Positions 24,456 to 33,608 of a stretch of DNA of 37,315 nucleotides are shown here, piece by piece. Origin of the DNA: Agrilactobacillus yilanensis (lineage in GTDB: Bacteria > Bacillota > Bacilli > Lactobacillales > Lactobacillaceae). Position 1 is the stretch's first letter, and every line of letters begins with the position of its first letter. A program made the position numbers and the translations under genes. The notes below the pieces were generated by a model, which had not been told where the DNA came from, did not search any database, and worked only from the letters and a program-made list of their open reading frames with translations. The DNA lies in the NCBI RefSeq assembly GCF_003946725.1, contig NZ_RHOY01000024.1, positions 1 through 37,315 on the forward strand, in the 5' to 3' direction.

Positions 24456-24460
24456 TTTTC

Positions 24461-24500
24461 GGTTAAAATAACCTCCTTTTAAACTGACTTAGGTTATAAT
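24461..24500. promoter_or_regulatory. Promoter and clustered inverted repeats before the phosphodiesterase gene
   Basis: A -10 box TATAAT is at 24495-24500; the -35 is weak. GGTTA-AAA-TAACC (24461-24473) is a perfect dyad, and ATAACCT (24468) pairs with AGGTTAT (24491-24497), which overlaps the -10. The weak -35 plus repeated RGGTTA/TAACCY half-sites suggests binding of a regulator, unidentified. Confidence 0.4.
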
Positions 24501-24531
24501 TACTCTTGTGTCATAAAAAGGAGGAAATAAT

Positions 24532-25827
24532 GTGACAACAAATCAGCATTTAGTAATTATCTCTTTGGATTCGCTAGGTTACTTGGATATTCGAGATCAT
24601 TTAAGTGAATTACCAATTTTAAATAAATTATTTCAGCGGGGCACTTGGGTTAAATCAGTAACGGGCATCTATCCCACCTTAACCTATCCGTCGCATACCA
24701 CTATTATCACCGGGCAATACCCAAAAACCCACGGTATTGTTAATAATACGTTGATTCAGCCCAATCGGCCGTCTCCGGATTGGTATTGGTACCAAAAACG
24801 CGTCAAATCACCGACATTGTACGATTTAGCGCGTAAAAAAGGACTAACAACAGCCGCCTTTTTATGGCCGGTTACTGCCGGCAGCAAAATTACTTATAAT
24901 TTGGCAGAAATCTTTCCGAATCGCATCTGGACAAATCAAGTTTTAGTTTCTTTAAAAGCCAGCTCGCCTTTATTTCTATTAGAAATGGATCGTAAATATG
25001 GCAAATTACGCAAAGGGATTCAACAGCCCGAGCTGGATACGTTCATCACGGCTTGTGCGGTGGATACGATAACGCACAAAAAGCCCAATTTAACATTGAT
25101 TCATCTTGTGGACATGGACAGTATGCGGCATCGTTATGGTGTGCGTTCTAAAGAAGCCATGGCCGCTTTAAAACGACTGGATCAGCATGTGGGGCAAATT
25201 GTTGCGGCAACAAAAGCAGCAGGCACCTACAAAGATACAAACTTTGTCATTTTAGGCGATCATTATCAAATTAATGTTTCTAAAATGATCCATCTGAACA
25301 CATTATTTGCCCAAAAAGGCTGGTTGACACCTAGGGCCGATCAAACTTTTGAAAAAGATTGGCAAGTGATGGCCAAAACTTGTGACGGCTCAACTTATAT
25401 TTATACCAAACCTGATTTCACTGAAAAAGCGCAGCTGCAAAGTTTATTAACGACGGTGACTGGCGTGGAGAAGCTTTACACCGGCACACAAGCCGCAAAA
25501 CGAGGGGCCGATCCAAACTGTACGTTCATGTTGGAAGCTAAAGCGGGTTATTACTTTACCGATGAAAGTCACCGGCCGCAAATTGTGGAAGATGTTGAGC
25601 CTCAAAGTCTAGGTCAGCCAGATCGTTATCACGGCGTGCATGGCTATGATCCTGATAAAAAAGATTATCAAACAACAATTTGTTTCAGTGGGCCGGCGAT
25701 TCAGGCTGGACAAACCGTAGATCAAGCCCAGCTCGTTGATGAAGCCCCTACTTTTGCGCGGCTTTTAGGCTTACAATTTCCCGAACCTCTAGCAGGGCAG
25801 TGCATTGACGCTGTCTTTAAAGATTAG
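24532..25827 (+). CDS. Alkaline phosphatase superfamily phosphodiesterase/nucleotide pyrophosphatase
   Basis: A 431-residue protein of the type I phosphodiesterase/nucleotide pyrophosphatase family. The expected metal ligands and nucleophile are visible: Asp in VIISLDSLGY, the Thr nucleophile region in YPTLTYPSHTTIITG, Asp and His in HLVDMDSMRHRYG, Asp-His in LGDHYQ and the final His in HGVHGYD. There is no signal peptide or membrane segment, so it appears cytoplasmic, unlike animal ENPP enzymes. GTG at 24532 follows GGAGGA. The MFS gene starts 10 bases after the stop, so they form an operon. The natural substrate is unknown. Confidence 0.87.
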   Translation: MTTNQHLVIISLDSLGYLDIRDHLSELPILNKLFQRGTWVKSVTGIYPTLTYPSHTTIITGQYPKTHGIVNNTLIQPNRPSPDWYWYQKRVKSPTLYDLARKKGLTTAAFLWPVTAGSKITYNLAEIFPNRIWTNQVLVSLKASSPLFLLEMDRKYGKLRKGIQQPELDTFITACAVDTITHKKPNLTLIHLVDMDSMRHRYGVRSKEAMAALKRLDQHVGQIVAATKAAGTYKDTNFVILGDHYQINVSKMIHLNTLFAQKGWLTPRADQTFEKDWQVMAKTCDGSTYIYTKPDFTEKAQLQSLLTTVTGVEKLYTGTQAAKRGADPNCTFMLEAKAGYYFTDESHRPQIVEDVEPQSLGQPDRYHGVHGYDPDKKDYQTTICFSGPAIQAGQTVDQAQLVDEAPTFARLLGLQFPEPLAGQCIDAVFKD

Positions 25828-25837
25828 GGGGCGGCTT

Positions 25838-27085
25838 ATGAAATTTACGAAACCACAGTGGAGCTGGATTTTTTACGATTGGGCCAATTCTGGCTATGGT
25901 ATCATTGTTACCACCGCTGTTTTACCAGTCTATTTCAAATCTGTTGCGCAAAGCAGCGGGGTTAGTGCGGCCAATGCCACGGCTTATTGGGGCTATGCCA
26001 ATAGTTTTGGAACATTATTAGTTTCTATTTTGGCGCCGATTTTAGGGGCGATGGCAGATTATCCACAATCTAAAAAACGGTTGTTAAATATTTTTGCTTT
26101 TGTCGGTATTTTGATGAATCTTGGGTTAGCCCTTGTTCCGCCAAGTTATTGGCAGTGGCTGATTGTAGTCTACATTTTATCGATTATTGGTTATTCTGGT
26201 GGGAATCTATTTTATGATAGTTTCTTAACCGATGTGGCAGATAATCGCACGATGGATAAGCTATCTTCTTACGGTTATGGTTTTGGCTATTTAGGTGGCG
26301 TGATCGCCTTTATTTTGTTTTTGAGCCTACAATTAACCGGTGGCTTTGGCCATTTATCAGCCTATGGTGTGGCGCGTTGGAGTTTTGTCTTATCTGCAAG
26401 TTGGTGGGCACTTTTCTTCATCCCAATTTTAAAAAATGTACATCAAGTTTATGCTTTGCCGGCAACCAAGCGGCCCGTAAGAGATAGTTTAAAACGGGTT
26501 TTTGAAACGTTACGGCACATTCGGCAATACAAAGGCGCAGCTTGGTTTTTAGTCGCTTACTTCTTCTATATTGATGGGGTAGATACGATATTTACGATGG
26601 CCACATCAATTGGTATGGATATGGGGATAGGGACCTCGACCTTGATGATTGTGTTGCTGGTAGTACAGTTAATTGCCTTCCCATTTTCATTACTTTATGG
26701 TTGGCTGGCGAACAAAACTTCCGCTCGAACCGGTATCTTTGTCGGTATTTTGATCTATTTAGGAATTTGTTTGTATGCTTTACGATTGACAACAGTTACG
26801 GACTTTTGGATTTTAGCAATCTTAGTCGGTACCAGTCAAGGTGGGATTCAGGCATTAAGTCGCTCTTATTTTGGGAAATTAATTCCGAAAGAATCCGGCA
26901 GTGAATTCTTTGGTTTTTACAATATTTTAGGTAAATTCTCAGCGGTCATGGGCCCTATTTTAGTGGGGATTGTCACGCAAATTACTGGACGTTCAACAAT
27001 TGGTGCCGCTTCTTTGAGTATTTTATTCATTATTGGTTTAATTCTTTTTGCGCTACTCCCAAAATTGACAGGTAAAGATGCATAA
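25838..27085 (+). CDS. MFS transporter, UMF1/Atg22-like family
   Basis: A 415-residue polytopic membrane protein with about 12 segments. The N-terminal WSWIFYDWANSGYGIIVTTA is the hallmark of UMF1 (Atg22-related) MFS proteins, and TSQGGIQALSRSYFGKLIP near 340 is also typical. It probably exports a small molecule. ATG at 25838 has AGGGGG upstream; the frame upstream to 25805 overlaps the preceding gene and lacks an SD. Co-transcription with the phosphodiesterase suggests that it handles a product or substrate of that enzyme, which is inference. Confidence 0.87.
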   Translation: MKFTKPQWSWIFYDWANSGYGIIVTTAVLPVYFKSVAQSSGVSAANATAYWGYANSFGTLLVSILAPILGAMADYPQSKKRLLNIFAFVGILMNLGLALVPPSYWQWLIVVYILSIIGYSGGNLFYDSFLTDVADNRTMDKLSSYGYGFGYLGGVIAFILFLSLQLTGGFGHLSAYGVARWSFVLSASWWALFFIPILKNVHQVYALPATKRPVRDSLKRVFETLRHIRQYKGAAWFLVAYFFYIDGVDTIFTMATSIGMDMGIGTSTLMIVLLVVQLIAFPFSLLYGWLANKTSARTGIFVGILIYLGICLYALRLTTVTDFWILAILVGTSQGGIQALSRSYFGKLIPKESGSEFFGFYNILGKFSAVMGPILVGIVTQITGRSTIGAASLSILFIIGLILFALLPKLTGKDA

Positions 27086-27111
27086 AAATACAGTGAACGT
27101 GCCGGTTCCTT

Positions 27112-27140
27112 TTTCATTGTCGCGTCACTTTTGGTATACT
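27112..27140 (+). promoter_or_regulatory. Weak promoter for the 144-residue protein gene
   Basis: TTTCAT (27112-27117), a 17-base spacer and TATACT (27135-27140), about 20 bases before the start. The -35 is poor. Confidence 0.45.
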
Positions 27141-27161
27141 ATTTAATGGAGGGTTTTTACT

Positions 27162-27596
27162 ATGAATAAAACACAGCAAAGAACAATGCGCTATGCACAG
27201 TTAATTAATGGCATGATCCAAAATTTAGAAGATAATCAAACGGATTTGAATAGCGATTATGAACGCTTAAAAGAAGCTATTGAAGCAGACAAAGTTGCCG
27301 ATATCACGTCCGATGATTATTGGACCATTCAAGAGAATTTTCAAAAGGGCACAGATAGTTACAAAGATCAGCTGCAAAAGCTAAAAAGAGGCCAAGCACC
27401 CGCAAAATTGATGGGCACCCATCATTTGCTCTTGGATGCTTATGAAGAATTCGTTGACGGCTGTCAAGATATGGTAGATAGCATGTTAGATGATCGAACG
27501 GTTGATTCGGAAAAATTTCTGATGGCGGAACAAGCACAAGATACAGCTACAGATAAAATTAGTAAGTATATTCAAAAAATTACACAATTAATTTAG
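27162..27596 (+). CDS. Hypothetical helical cytoplasmic protein
   Basis: A 144-residue acidic, strongly helical protein with no membrane segment, no signal peptide and no Cys. Heptad-like hydrophobic spacing runs through residues 1-60 and 75-140, suggesting a helical bundle. ATG follows TGGAGGG. I do not recognise a family with a known function. It stands between the MFS gene and the ABC genes with its own weak promoter and is followed by a long hairpin, so it is probably a single-gene unit. Confidence 0.75.
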   Translation: MNKTQQRTMRYAQLINGMIQNLEDNQTDLNSDYERLKEAIEADKVADITSDDYWTIQENFQKGTDSYKDQLQKLKRGQAPAKLMGTHHLLLDAYEEFVDGCQDMVDSMLDDRTVDSEKFLMAEQAQDTATDKISKYIQKITQLI

Positions 27597-27604
27597 GACG
27601 TTTT

Positions 27605-27650
27605 ACTAAGAGGCTGTGGGTGAAAGATAATTTTACCCCGGCCTCTTAGT
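27605..27650 (+). terminator. Long hairpin between the hypothetical gene and the ABC genes
   Basis: ACTAAGAGGC (27605) pairs with GCCTCTTAGT (27641-27650), and GGGTGAAA pairs with TTTTACCCC inside it. No T tract follows, so factor-independent termination would be weak. It could be a processing or stability hairpin between two transcription units. Confidence 0.45.
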
Positions 27651-27675
27651 GTATTGATGATTTGGAGGTTAGAAT

Positions 27676-28677
27676 GTGAAACGAATGCTGGTGTTTATTG
27701 CCGCATTACTGGCTTTTTTGGTGGCGGCCTTTTTTATGACCGGAAAAACCAGTCAAAAAATAGCAGAAACTCCGACAGTGGGTATTTTGCAGTTAACGAG
27801 CCATCCCGCACTGGATGCCATTCATAAAGGGATCGTGTCTGAGTTGGCCAAGGCAGGTTATTCTGAAAAAAAACATACTTTGAAGATCGACTTTCAAAAT
27901 GCTGAAAACGATCAAAGTAATTTAAAAACGATGAGTGAACGCTTCAAAGATGAAAATGTGGATGTGATGGTCGGCATTGCCACCCCAGCGGCGCAAGCGT
28001 TAGCTGATGTAACCACCACAACTCCGATTGTATTAGGGGCAGTGACCGATCCCATGGGCGCTGGTTTAGTTAAGCATAACAAAAAGCCAGGGGCCAATAT
28101 TACCGGCGTTTCAGATCAGGCCCCAATTAAAGCCCAATTAGATCTGATTAAGCAAATCATGCCGAATTTGAAAACATTAGGCGTTTTATCCACCTCTAGT
28201 GATGATTCAGCCCAAACCCAAGTCCGTAAGCTAAAAGCAATTGTGGCTAAAGATCCGCAATTGACTTTAAAAACGTATACGGTTACGTCCACCAATGATG
28301 TGAACCAAGTGGCCGGTACAATGGTAAATGAAGTAGATGCCGTTTATGTTCCTACAGATAATACGATTGCCAGTGCCATGCAGACGTTGGTTCAAGTGGC
28401 CAATTCTAAAGACAAACCGGTCTTTCCAGCGGTGGATACGATGGTTGAAGATGGTGGTTTAGCGACAATTAGTATTAATCAATACCGTTTAGGCCAAGAA
28501 ACTGGGAAAATGGTGGCGGCGATTTTGAAAGGCCAATCAACACCAGCAACGACCCCCATTAACTTCATTCAGACGGGGGATCTTGTAATTAATTTAAAAG
28601 CAGCTCAAAAATTAAATATTCAAATACCGCAAAACTTAATTGATCAGGCGAAGGCAAAGGGGGAATTGATTCAATGA
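27676..28677 (+). CDS. ABC transporter substrate-binding protein (TrpX/ABC_sub_bind family)
   Basis: A 333-residue protein with an N-terminal hydrophobic segment (about 4-22) followed by a two-lobed binding fold: TVGILQLTSHPALDAIHKGI near 35, VGIATPAAQAL, GAVTDPMGAGLV, GVSDQAPIKAQL and VYVPTDNTIASAM near 225. This matches the ABC_sub_bind (PF04392) group, whose TrpX members bind tryptophan or related compounds. No lipobox Cys follows the hydrophobic segment, so it is probably anchored by that helix. GTG at 27676 has GGAGG 7 bases upstream. It overlaps the permease gene by 4 bases. The ligand is not proven by sequence. Confidence 0.85.
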   Translation: MKRMLVFIAALLAFLVAAFFMTGKTSQKIAETPTVGILQLTSHPALDAIHKGIVSELAKAGYSEKKHTLKIDFQNAENDQSNLKTMSERFKDENVDVMVGIATPAAQALADVTTTTPIVLGAVTDPMGAGLVKHNKKPGANITGVSDQAPIKAQLDLIKQIMPNLKTLGVLSTSSDDSAQTQVRKLKAIVAKDPQLTLKTYTVTSTNDVNQVAGTMVNEVDAVYVPTDNTIASAMQTLVQVANSKDKPVFPAVDTMVEDGGLATISINQYRLGQETGKMVAAILKGQSTPATTPINFIQTGDLVINLKAAQKLNIQIPQNLIDQAKAKGELIQ

Positions 28678-29567
28678 GTATGATCGTTTCCGCCATTGGC
28701 CAAGGCCTGTTGTGGAGTATTTTAGGCATTGGTTTATTTTTAACATTTAGAATTTTAGATTTTCCAGATATGACCGTTGAAGGCACTTTTCCTTTTGGTG
28801 CCGCGGTCGCCGTCGCCTTAATTAGTCACGGCTTTTCACCGATGTTTGGCTTATTAGGGGCCTTTATTGCCGGCCTGTTAGCAGGTCTGACAACAGGCTT
28901 ATTATATACAAAGGGCCATGTCCCTATTTTACTGGCCGGTATTTTAGTTATGACCGCCTTGTATTCCATTAATTTGCGGGTTTTAGGCCGCAGTAATTTA
29001 TCTTTATTAAACAAGCCAAATTTATTTGAAGCACCCTTTTTAAAACAACTGCCGCCTTATTTTGACAGTATTATTTTGGGCCTAATTTTTTGTGTCATTG
29101 TTGTATTATTAGTGATCTGGTTTTTACAAACCGATTTAGGCCAAGCCTTTATTGCTACCGGTGATAATGAGAATATGGCCCGTTCTTTAGGCATTCATAC
29201 CGATAATATGAAAATTATGGGCTTGATGGTGGCTAATGGCTTCATCGGGTTGGCCGGTGGTTTAATTGCGCAAAATAATGGCTACGCCGATGTGAATATG
29301 GGTGTGGGGGTTATCGTCATTGGACTGGCTGCGATTATTATCGGTGAAGTGGCATTTGGTAATTTGACCTTAAATCAGCGGTTAGTCGCAACGATTTTAG
29401 GGAGTATTATTTATCGCTTTGTCTTGCTGGTTGTATTGGCATTAGGCTTTAGTACCAATGATTTAAAGCTTATTTCGGCCATTGTCTTGGCGTTAGCCTT
29501 GATGCTGCCAGCGGTTGAAAAGAGACTGCATTTACGGCGGGCAATGCGTAATAGTATGCGTACTTAA
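28674..29567 (+). CDS. ABC transporter permease (TrpY-like, branched-chain/BPD type 2)
   Basis: A 297-residue integral membrane protein with about 8-9 segments. The start LWSILGIGLFLTFRILDFPD and FPFGAAVAVALI are typical of the permease paired with ABC_sub_bind proteins, and ATGDNENMARSLGIHTDNMK near 165 is the cytoplasmic coupling loop facing an ATPase. Its ATG overlaps the TGA of the binding-protein gene, so translation is coupled. The usual third gene, an ATP-binding protein, is absent: the next gene, 81 bases on, is tex. The ATPase must be encoded elsewhere or has been lost. Confidence 0.88.
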   Translation: MSMIVSAIGQGLLWSILGIGLFLTFRILDFPDMTVEGTFPFGAAVAVALISHGFSPMFGLLGAFIAGLLAGLTTGLLYTKGHVPILLAGILVMTALYSINLRVLGRSNLSLLNKPNLFEAPFLKQLPPYFDSIILGLIFCVIVVLLVIWFLQTDLGQAFIATGDNENMARSLGIHTDNMKIMGLMVANGFIGLAGGLIAQNNGYADVNMGVGVIVIGLAAIIIGEVAFGNLTLNQRLVATILGSIIYRFVLLVVLALGFSTNDLKLISAIVLALALMLPAVEKRLHLRRAMRNSMRT

Positions 29568-29648
29568 AAGATAAGATTCGGTAAAATGGGTTTACATTAT
29601 TAAAATAAAATGACAAAATAATTAAAAGTTAATAAATAGAGGTTTTTT

Positions 29649-31847
29649 ATGGATAGCAAGATTACAAATTTAACGATTAAACAGTTAACAAATTATCGAA
29701 AACCGCAAATTAATGCAGTTTTAGGTTTATTAGCAGAAGGCAACACCGTACCATTTATTGCCCGTTATCGTAAGGAACGCACGGGTTCTTTAGATGAAGT
29801 CCAAATTCGAGAGATTGAACAGACCTATAATCGGTTAGAAAGTTTAGAAAAGCGTCGGGATGAAGTGCTCAGAGCGATTGCTGAACAAGACAAACTTTCA
29901 CCAGACTTAAAACAAAAACTGGAAGCCGCTGATAAACTTCAAGTGATTGAAGATCTTTATTTACCTTATAAGAAAAAACGGCGTACAAAAGCAACGATTG
30001 CTAAGGAGAATGGGTTGGAACCGTTTGCGGCCTATTTATTAGCCCAGTCAGTGACGACTACGGCTGAATTACAGCAGCAAGCAACAAAATATATTGATGC
30101 TGACAAAGCTTTACCCGATATTGAAGCCGTCTTTGCAGGGGCGCATGAGATTATTGCAGAATTTGTTTCAGATGATGCAGATTTACGTCAATGGGTCCGG
30201 ACATTTACGGAACGTAACGGGCAATTAGAGAGTACTGTTAAAGATAAAACAGCCGATGAAAAGGGCGTTTACGAACTTTACTATAATTTTAGTGAACCTG
30301 TGGGCCAGTTAGTTTCACATCAAGTTTTAGCCATTAATCGGGGCGAAAAAGAAGGCATCTTAAAAGTTAACTTAGTTGTTGCCCCAGAGCGTATTCAGTG
30401 GCACTTAGACCAACGTTATTTAAAGAAACCAGACAGCCCAGCTAAAACTGATGTACAAACAGCCATTTGGGATGGATATCAACGGTTTATCGCCCCAGCG
30501 ATTACCCGGGAAATACGGGCGGCTTTAAAAACGATGGCTGATACAAAGGCAATTTCGGTCTTTGGCGAAAATTTAAAACATCTATTATTACAGCCACCAA
30601 TGAAAGGCCGAGTTGTTTTAGGGTTTGATCCGGCATATCGGACAGGCTGTAAATTAGCAGTTGTCGATGGTACTGGGAAATTTTTGGACAAGTTAGTGAT
30701 CTATCCCCATAAACCAGCTGCTGCCGACAAACGAAAGGCAGCCTTTGACTTATTCAAAGATTTTGTTGAAAAATATCAAGTGGCCATGGTGGCGATCGGT
30801 AATGGTACGGCCAGCCGGGAATCGGTGGAGTTTGTCGTTGAGGTTTTGAAAACATTAAAACGACAAGTCTACTATGTGGTAGTTAATGAAGCCGGCGCTT
30901 CGGTGTATTCAGCTAGTGACAACGCCCGGGCCGAATTTCCAGAATTACATGTCGAAGAACGTAGCGCTGTCAGTATTGCCCGGCGGTTACAAGATCCCTT
31001 GGCAGAACTTTTAAAAATTGAACCTAAAGCCGTCGGTGTGGGCCAATATCAGCACGATGTTTCGCAAAAAGATTTGAGCGCGCAGTTAGATAATGTGGTT
31101 GAAGATGTGGTTAATAATGTGGGGGTTAACTTAAATACAGCCAGCCCTGAATTGCTATTGCATATTTCTGGTTTAACTAAAACAACGGCACAAAATATTG
31201 TGACCTTTAGAAACGAACAAGGTCGATTTGATTCTCGAAAAGCGTTGAAGAAGGTACCGCGCTTAGGGCCTAAAGCATTTGAGCAGGCTGTAGGTTTCTT
31301 GCGGATTATGAATGGCAGCGAACCGCTGGATAATACGGATATTCATCCGGAAAGTTATCCCGTGGCTAAAGCTTTAGTGCAAGATTTAGGTTCAGATATG
31401 CAGCAATTGGGGACACCCGCATTGCAAACGGCATTGGCCCAAGTGAATTTACCGCAAATGGCGGAGAAATTAGCCGTTGGTCCAGAGACGTTGGCGGATA
31501 TCACCACGAGTTTAGCCAAGCCTGGTCGTGATTTACGGGATGATGTCCCGGCGCCTTTATTACGGCAAGATGTGCTGACGATTGAGGATTTAAAACCAGG
31601 CATGAGTTTGCAAGGCACCGTACGTAATGTTGTAGATTTTGGCGCCTTTGTAGATATTGGTGTGAAGCATGACGGTTTAGTGCATATTTCACAACTGAAA
31701 AAGGGTTTTGTCAAAAAACCGAGTCAAGTAGTCTCTGTCGGCGATATTGTAAATGTTTGGGTCTTAGATGTAGATTTGAAACGGCAGCGGGTACAATTGA
31801 CGATGATTGATCCAATTCAGCAAAAAGATGGCACGAATCGTGACTGA
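29649..31847 (+). CDS. tex: Tex family RNA-binding transcription accessory protein
   Basis: A 732-residue cytoplasmic protein with Tex architecture: an N-terminal helical region (GNTVPFIARYRKERTGSLDE near 32), a YqgF-like RNase H fold (VVLGFDPAYRTGCKLAVVDG near 320), helix-hairpin-helix units (VGVNLNTASPELL near 495) and a C-terminal S1 domain (about 650-720, GTVRNVVDFGAFVDIGVKHD). Tex proteins bind nucleic acid and affect transcription and stress tolerance. ATG follows AGAGG. The sprT gene overlaps its 3' end by 20 bases. Confidence 0.94.
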   Translation: MDSKITNLTIKQLTNYRKPQINAVLGLLAEGNTVPFIARYRKERTGSLDEVQIREIEQTYNRLESLEKRRDEVLRAIAEQDKLSPDLKQKLEAADKLQVIEDLYLPYKKKRRTKATIAKENGLEPFAAYLLAQSVTTTAELQQQATKYIDADKALPDIEAVFAGAHEIIAEFVSDDADLRQWVRTFTERNGQLESTVKDKTADEKGVYELYYNFSEPVGQLVSHQVLAINRGEKEGILKVNLVVAPERIQWHLDQRYLKKPDSPAKTDVQTAIWDGYQRFIAPAITREIRAALKTMADTKAISVFGENLKHLLLQPPMKGRVVLGFDPAYRTGCKLAVVDGTGKFLDKLVIYPHKPAAADKRKAAFDLFKDFVEKYQVAMVAIGNGTASRESVEFVVEVLKTLKRQVYYVVVNEAGASVYSASDNARAEFPELHVEERSAVSIARRLQDPLAELLKIEPKAVGVGQYQHDVSQKDLSAQLDNVVEDVVNNVGVNLNTASPELLLHISGLTKTTAQNIVTFRNEQGRFDSRKALKKVPRLGPKAFEQAVGFLRIMNGSEPLDNTDIHPESYPVAKALVQDLGSDMQQLGTPALQTALAQVNLPQMAEKLAVGPETLADITTSLAKPGRDLRDDVPAPLLRQDVLTIEDLKPGMSLQGTVRNVVDFGAFVDIGVKHDGLVHISQLKKGFVKKPSQVVSVGDIVNVWVLDVDLKRQRVQLTMIDPIQQKDGTNRD

Positions 31848-32301
31848 TGAAGACTTAACGCAGCTCGTACAGCAGGTTTCGCAGCAGTATTTTCAAAAGC
31901 CATTTTTGCACCAAGCTGTTTTTAATAACCGGTTGCAAACTACGGGTGGTCGGTATCATTTACAAGATCATCATATTGATATTAACCCGAAACTATTGCA
32001 ATATTATGATCAGACGGTTTTGGTTGGCGTGATCAAACACGAATTATGTCATTACCATCTGCATCTTTTAGGGTTGCCTTATCAGCACCGTAGTGTACAA
32101 TTTAAACAACTGCTGTCAGAGGTAAAAGGCCTTGTTTATACCCCACCGATGCCTAAAAAAGGGCAAAAATTAGTGGTGTATCAGTGTCAGCGCTGTTTGA
32201 CGCCTTATTATCGACAGCGGCGTTTGAATCCAGAACGTTATCGTTGCCGTAAATGCGGTGGGCAGTTAGTATTTCTAAAAGTGATTCAAAAAATAAATTG
32301 A
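31828..32301 (+). CDS. SprT-like zinc metalloprotease-fold protein
   Basis: A 157-residue cytoplasmic protein with HELCH in VIKHELCHYHLH near residue 70, the HExxH zinc site of SprT, and a C-terminal zinc ribbon (CQRCLTPYYRQRR, then CRKCGG). Function in Firmicutes is poorly defined. ATG at 31828 lies inside the end of tex, so translation is likely coupled; no strong SD is seen. GTG at 31843 (giving MTDEDLTQLV) is a fair alternative that fits related N-termini. The in-frame TTG at 31807 is less likely. Confidence 0.87.
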   Translation: MARIVTDEDLTQLVQQVSQQYFQKPFLHQAVFNNRLQTTGGRYHLQDHHIDINPKLLQYYDQTVLVGVIKHELCHYHLHLLGLPYQHRSVQFKQLLSEVKGLVYTPPMPKKGQKLVVYQCQRCLTPYYRQRRLNPERYRCRKCGGQLVFLKVIQKIN

Positions 32302-32321
32302 TTTAATAGGAGGCTCTCACA

Positions 32322-33608
32322 ATGGAACAAATTAAAATTGGTATGCTTGGTTTAGGCACTGTCGGTAGCGGTGTTGTTCAAATTATTCAAGAACATCAGG
32401 AAAAGATTTCGCAAATTACCGGTCGCCATTTGGAAGTTAAACGGGTGGCTGTTCGTAATGTTGCGGCTCATAAAGATGAATTTAAGGATATTGAATTAAC
32501 CACTGATGTGAATGCAGTGTTAAACGATCCTGAAATCCCAATTATTGTTGAAGTTATGGGATCTATCCAACCAGCCATGGACTATATTGTCCAAGCTTTA
32601 GAAAACGGCAAAAATGTCGTAACTGCTAATAAGGATTTGATTGCCCAACACGGTAGCGAGTTAGTTAAAATCGCCAAGAAAAATAATGTAGATCTTGTTT
32701 ATGAAGCCAGCGTTGCTGGGGGGATTCCGATTTTACGGACAATCGTCAACAGTTTTGCAGCAGATCAAATTGAAGATGTTAAAGGCATTGTCAATGGGAC
32801 AACGAATTATATTATGACGCAGATGGTAACGAAGGGGATGACTTATCAAGCCGCCCTAAAATCTGCTCAAGAATTAGGTTTTGCTGAAAGCGATCCAACT
32901 AATGACGTAGAAGGTATTGATGCGGCTTATAAGATGATTATCTTAACGCAATTTGCTTATGGTACAAATGTGAAGCTGTCTGACCTAACTGTAGAAGGCA
33001 TTAGTAAAATTGATGCTGCAGATATTAAACAAGCCCGGACGATGGGTTATACTATGAAATTAGTCGGTGAATCTGCGGAAATTAATGGCCAACTAGCAGT
33101 TTCTGTTGCCCCTGCATTAGTGCCGTTGGAGCATCCTTTGGCAACAATTCAAAATGAAAATAATGCGGTCTTAGTTAAAGGCGCTGCTGTCGGTACAACG
33201 ATGTTTGTAGGCCCTGGCGCTGGGAAGATGCCAACGGCCAATAGTGTCTTAAGCGATATTATTGCGGTGACTAAAAATATTATTTTAGGCACAACGGGTA
33301 ACACGTTTAATGGGTATCGGCAAAAGGCAGAATTAGCAACACCGGATATGGTAGTTGCCCCTTATTATTTAGCATTAAAGATTCCGGATATTCCAGGACA
33401 ACTTTTGAAGTTAACCCATATTCTGACAGAAGCAGATACTTCAGTGAAGCAAGTCGTTCAAACGGAGACTGACGGTGAATACGCTCGGGTTGTGGTGATT
33501 ACCCACAAAACAAGTTTAGCGAAATTACAAGAAATTCAAAAAGAAATTAAGGCAGATGGTGCGATCAGCTTGATTTCTTGCTACAAAGTGCTGGAGGCTT
33601 CAAAATGA
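32322..33608 (+). CDS. hom: Homoserine dehydrogenase
   Basis: Reduces aspartate-semialdehyde to homoserine with NAD(P)H, the branch to threonine and methionine. The 428-residue protein has an N-terminal Rossmann motif GMLGLGTVGSGVV, the catalytic-domain stretch VVTANKDLIAQHG near 105 and AGGIPILRTI near 135, NGTTNYIMTQM near 160, ESDPTNDVEGIDAAYKM near 195, and a C-terminal ACT domain (about 350-425, KIPDIPGQLLKLTHIL), which normally gives threonine feedback. ATG follows AGGAGG. It overlaps thrB by 4 bases. Confidence 0.96.
   Translation: MEQIKIGMLGLGTVGSGVVQIIQEHQEKISQITGRHLEVKRVAVRNVAAHKDEFKDIELTTDVNAVLNDPEIPIIVEVMGSIQPAMDYIVQALENGKNVVTANKDLIAQHGSELVKIAKKNNVDLVYEASVAGGIPILRTIVNSFAADQIEDVKGIVNGTTNYIMTQMVTKGMTYQAALKSAQELGFAESDPTNDVEGIDAAYKMIILTQFAYGTNVKLSDLTVEGISKIDAADIKQARTMGYTMKLVGESAEINGQLAVSVAPALVPLEHPLATIQNENNAVLVKGAAVGTTMFVGPGAGKMPTANSVLSDIIAVTKNIILGTTGNTFNGYRQKAELATPDMVVAPYYLALKIPDIPGQLLKLTHILTEADTSVKQVVQTETDGEYARVVVITHKTSLAKLQEIQKEIKADGAISLISCYKVLEASK

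Noticed and set aside
24472-24524. CCTCCTTTT at 24472 could pair with the AAAAGGAGG ribosome-binding site at 24516
   Set aside because: The first segment lies upstream of the -10 box, so it would not be in the transcript.
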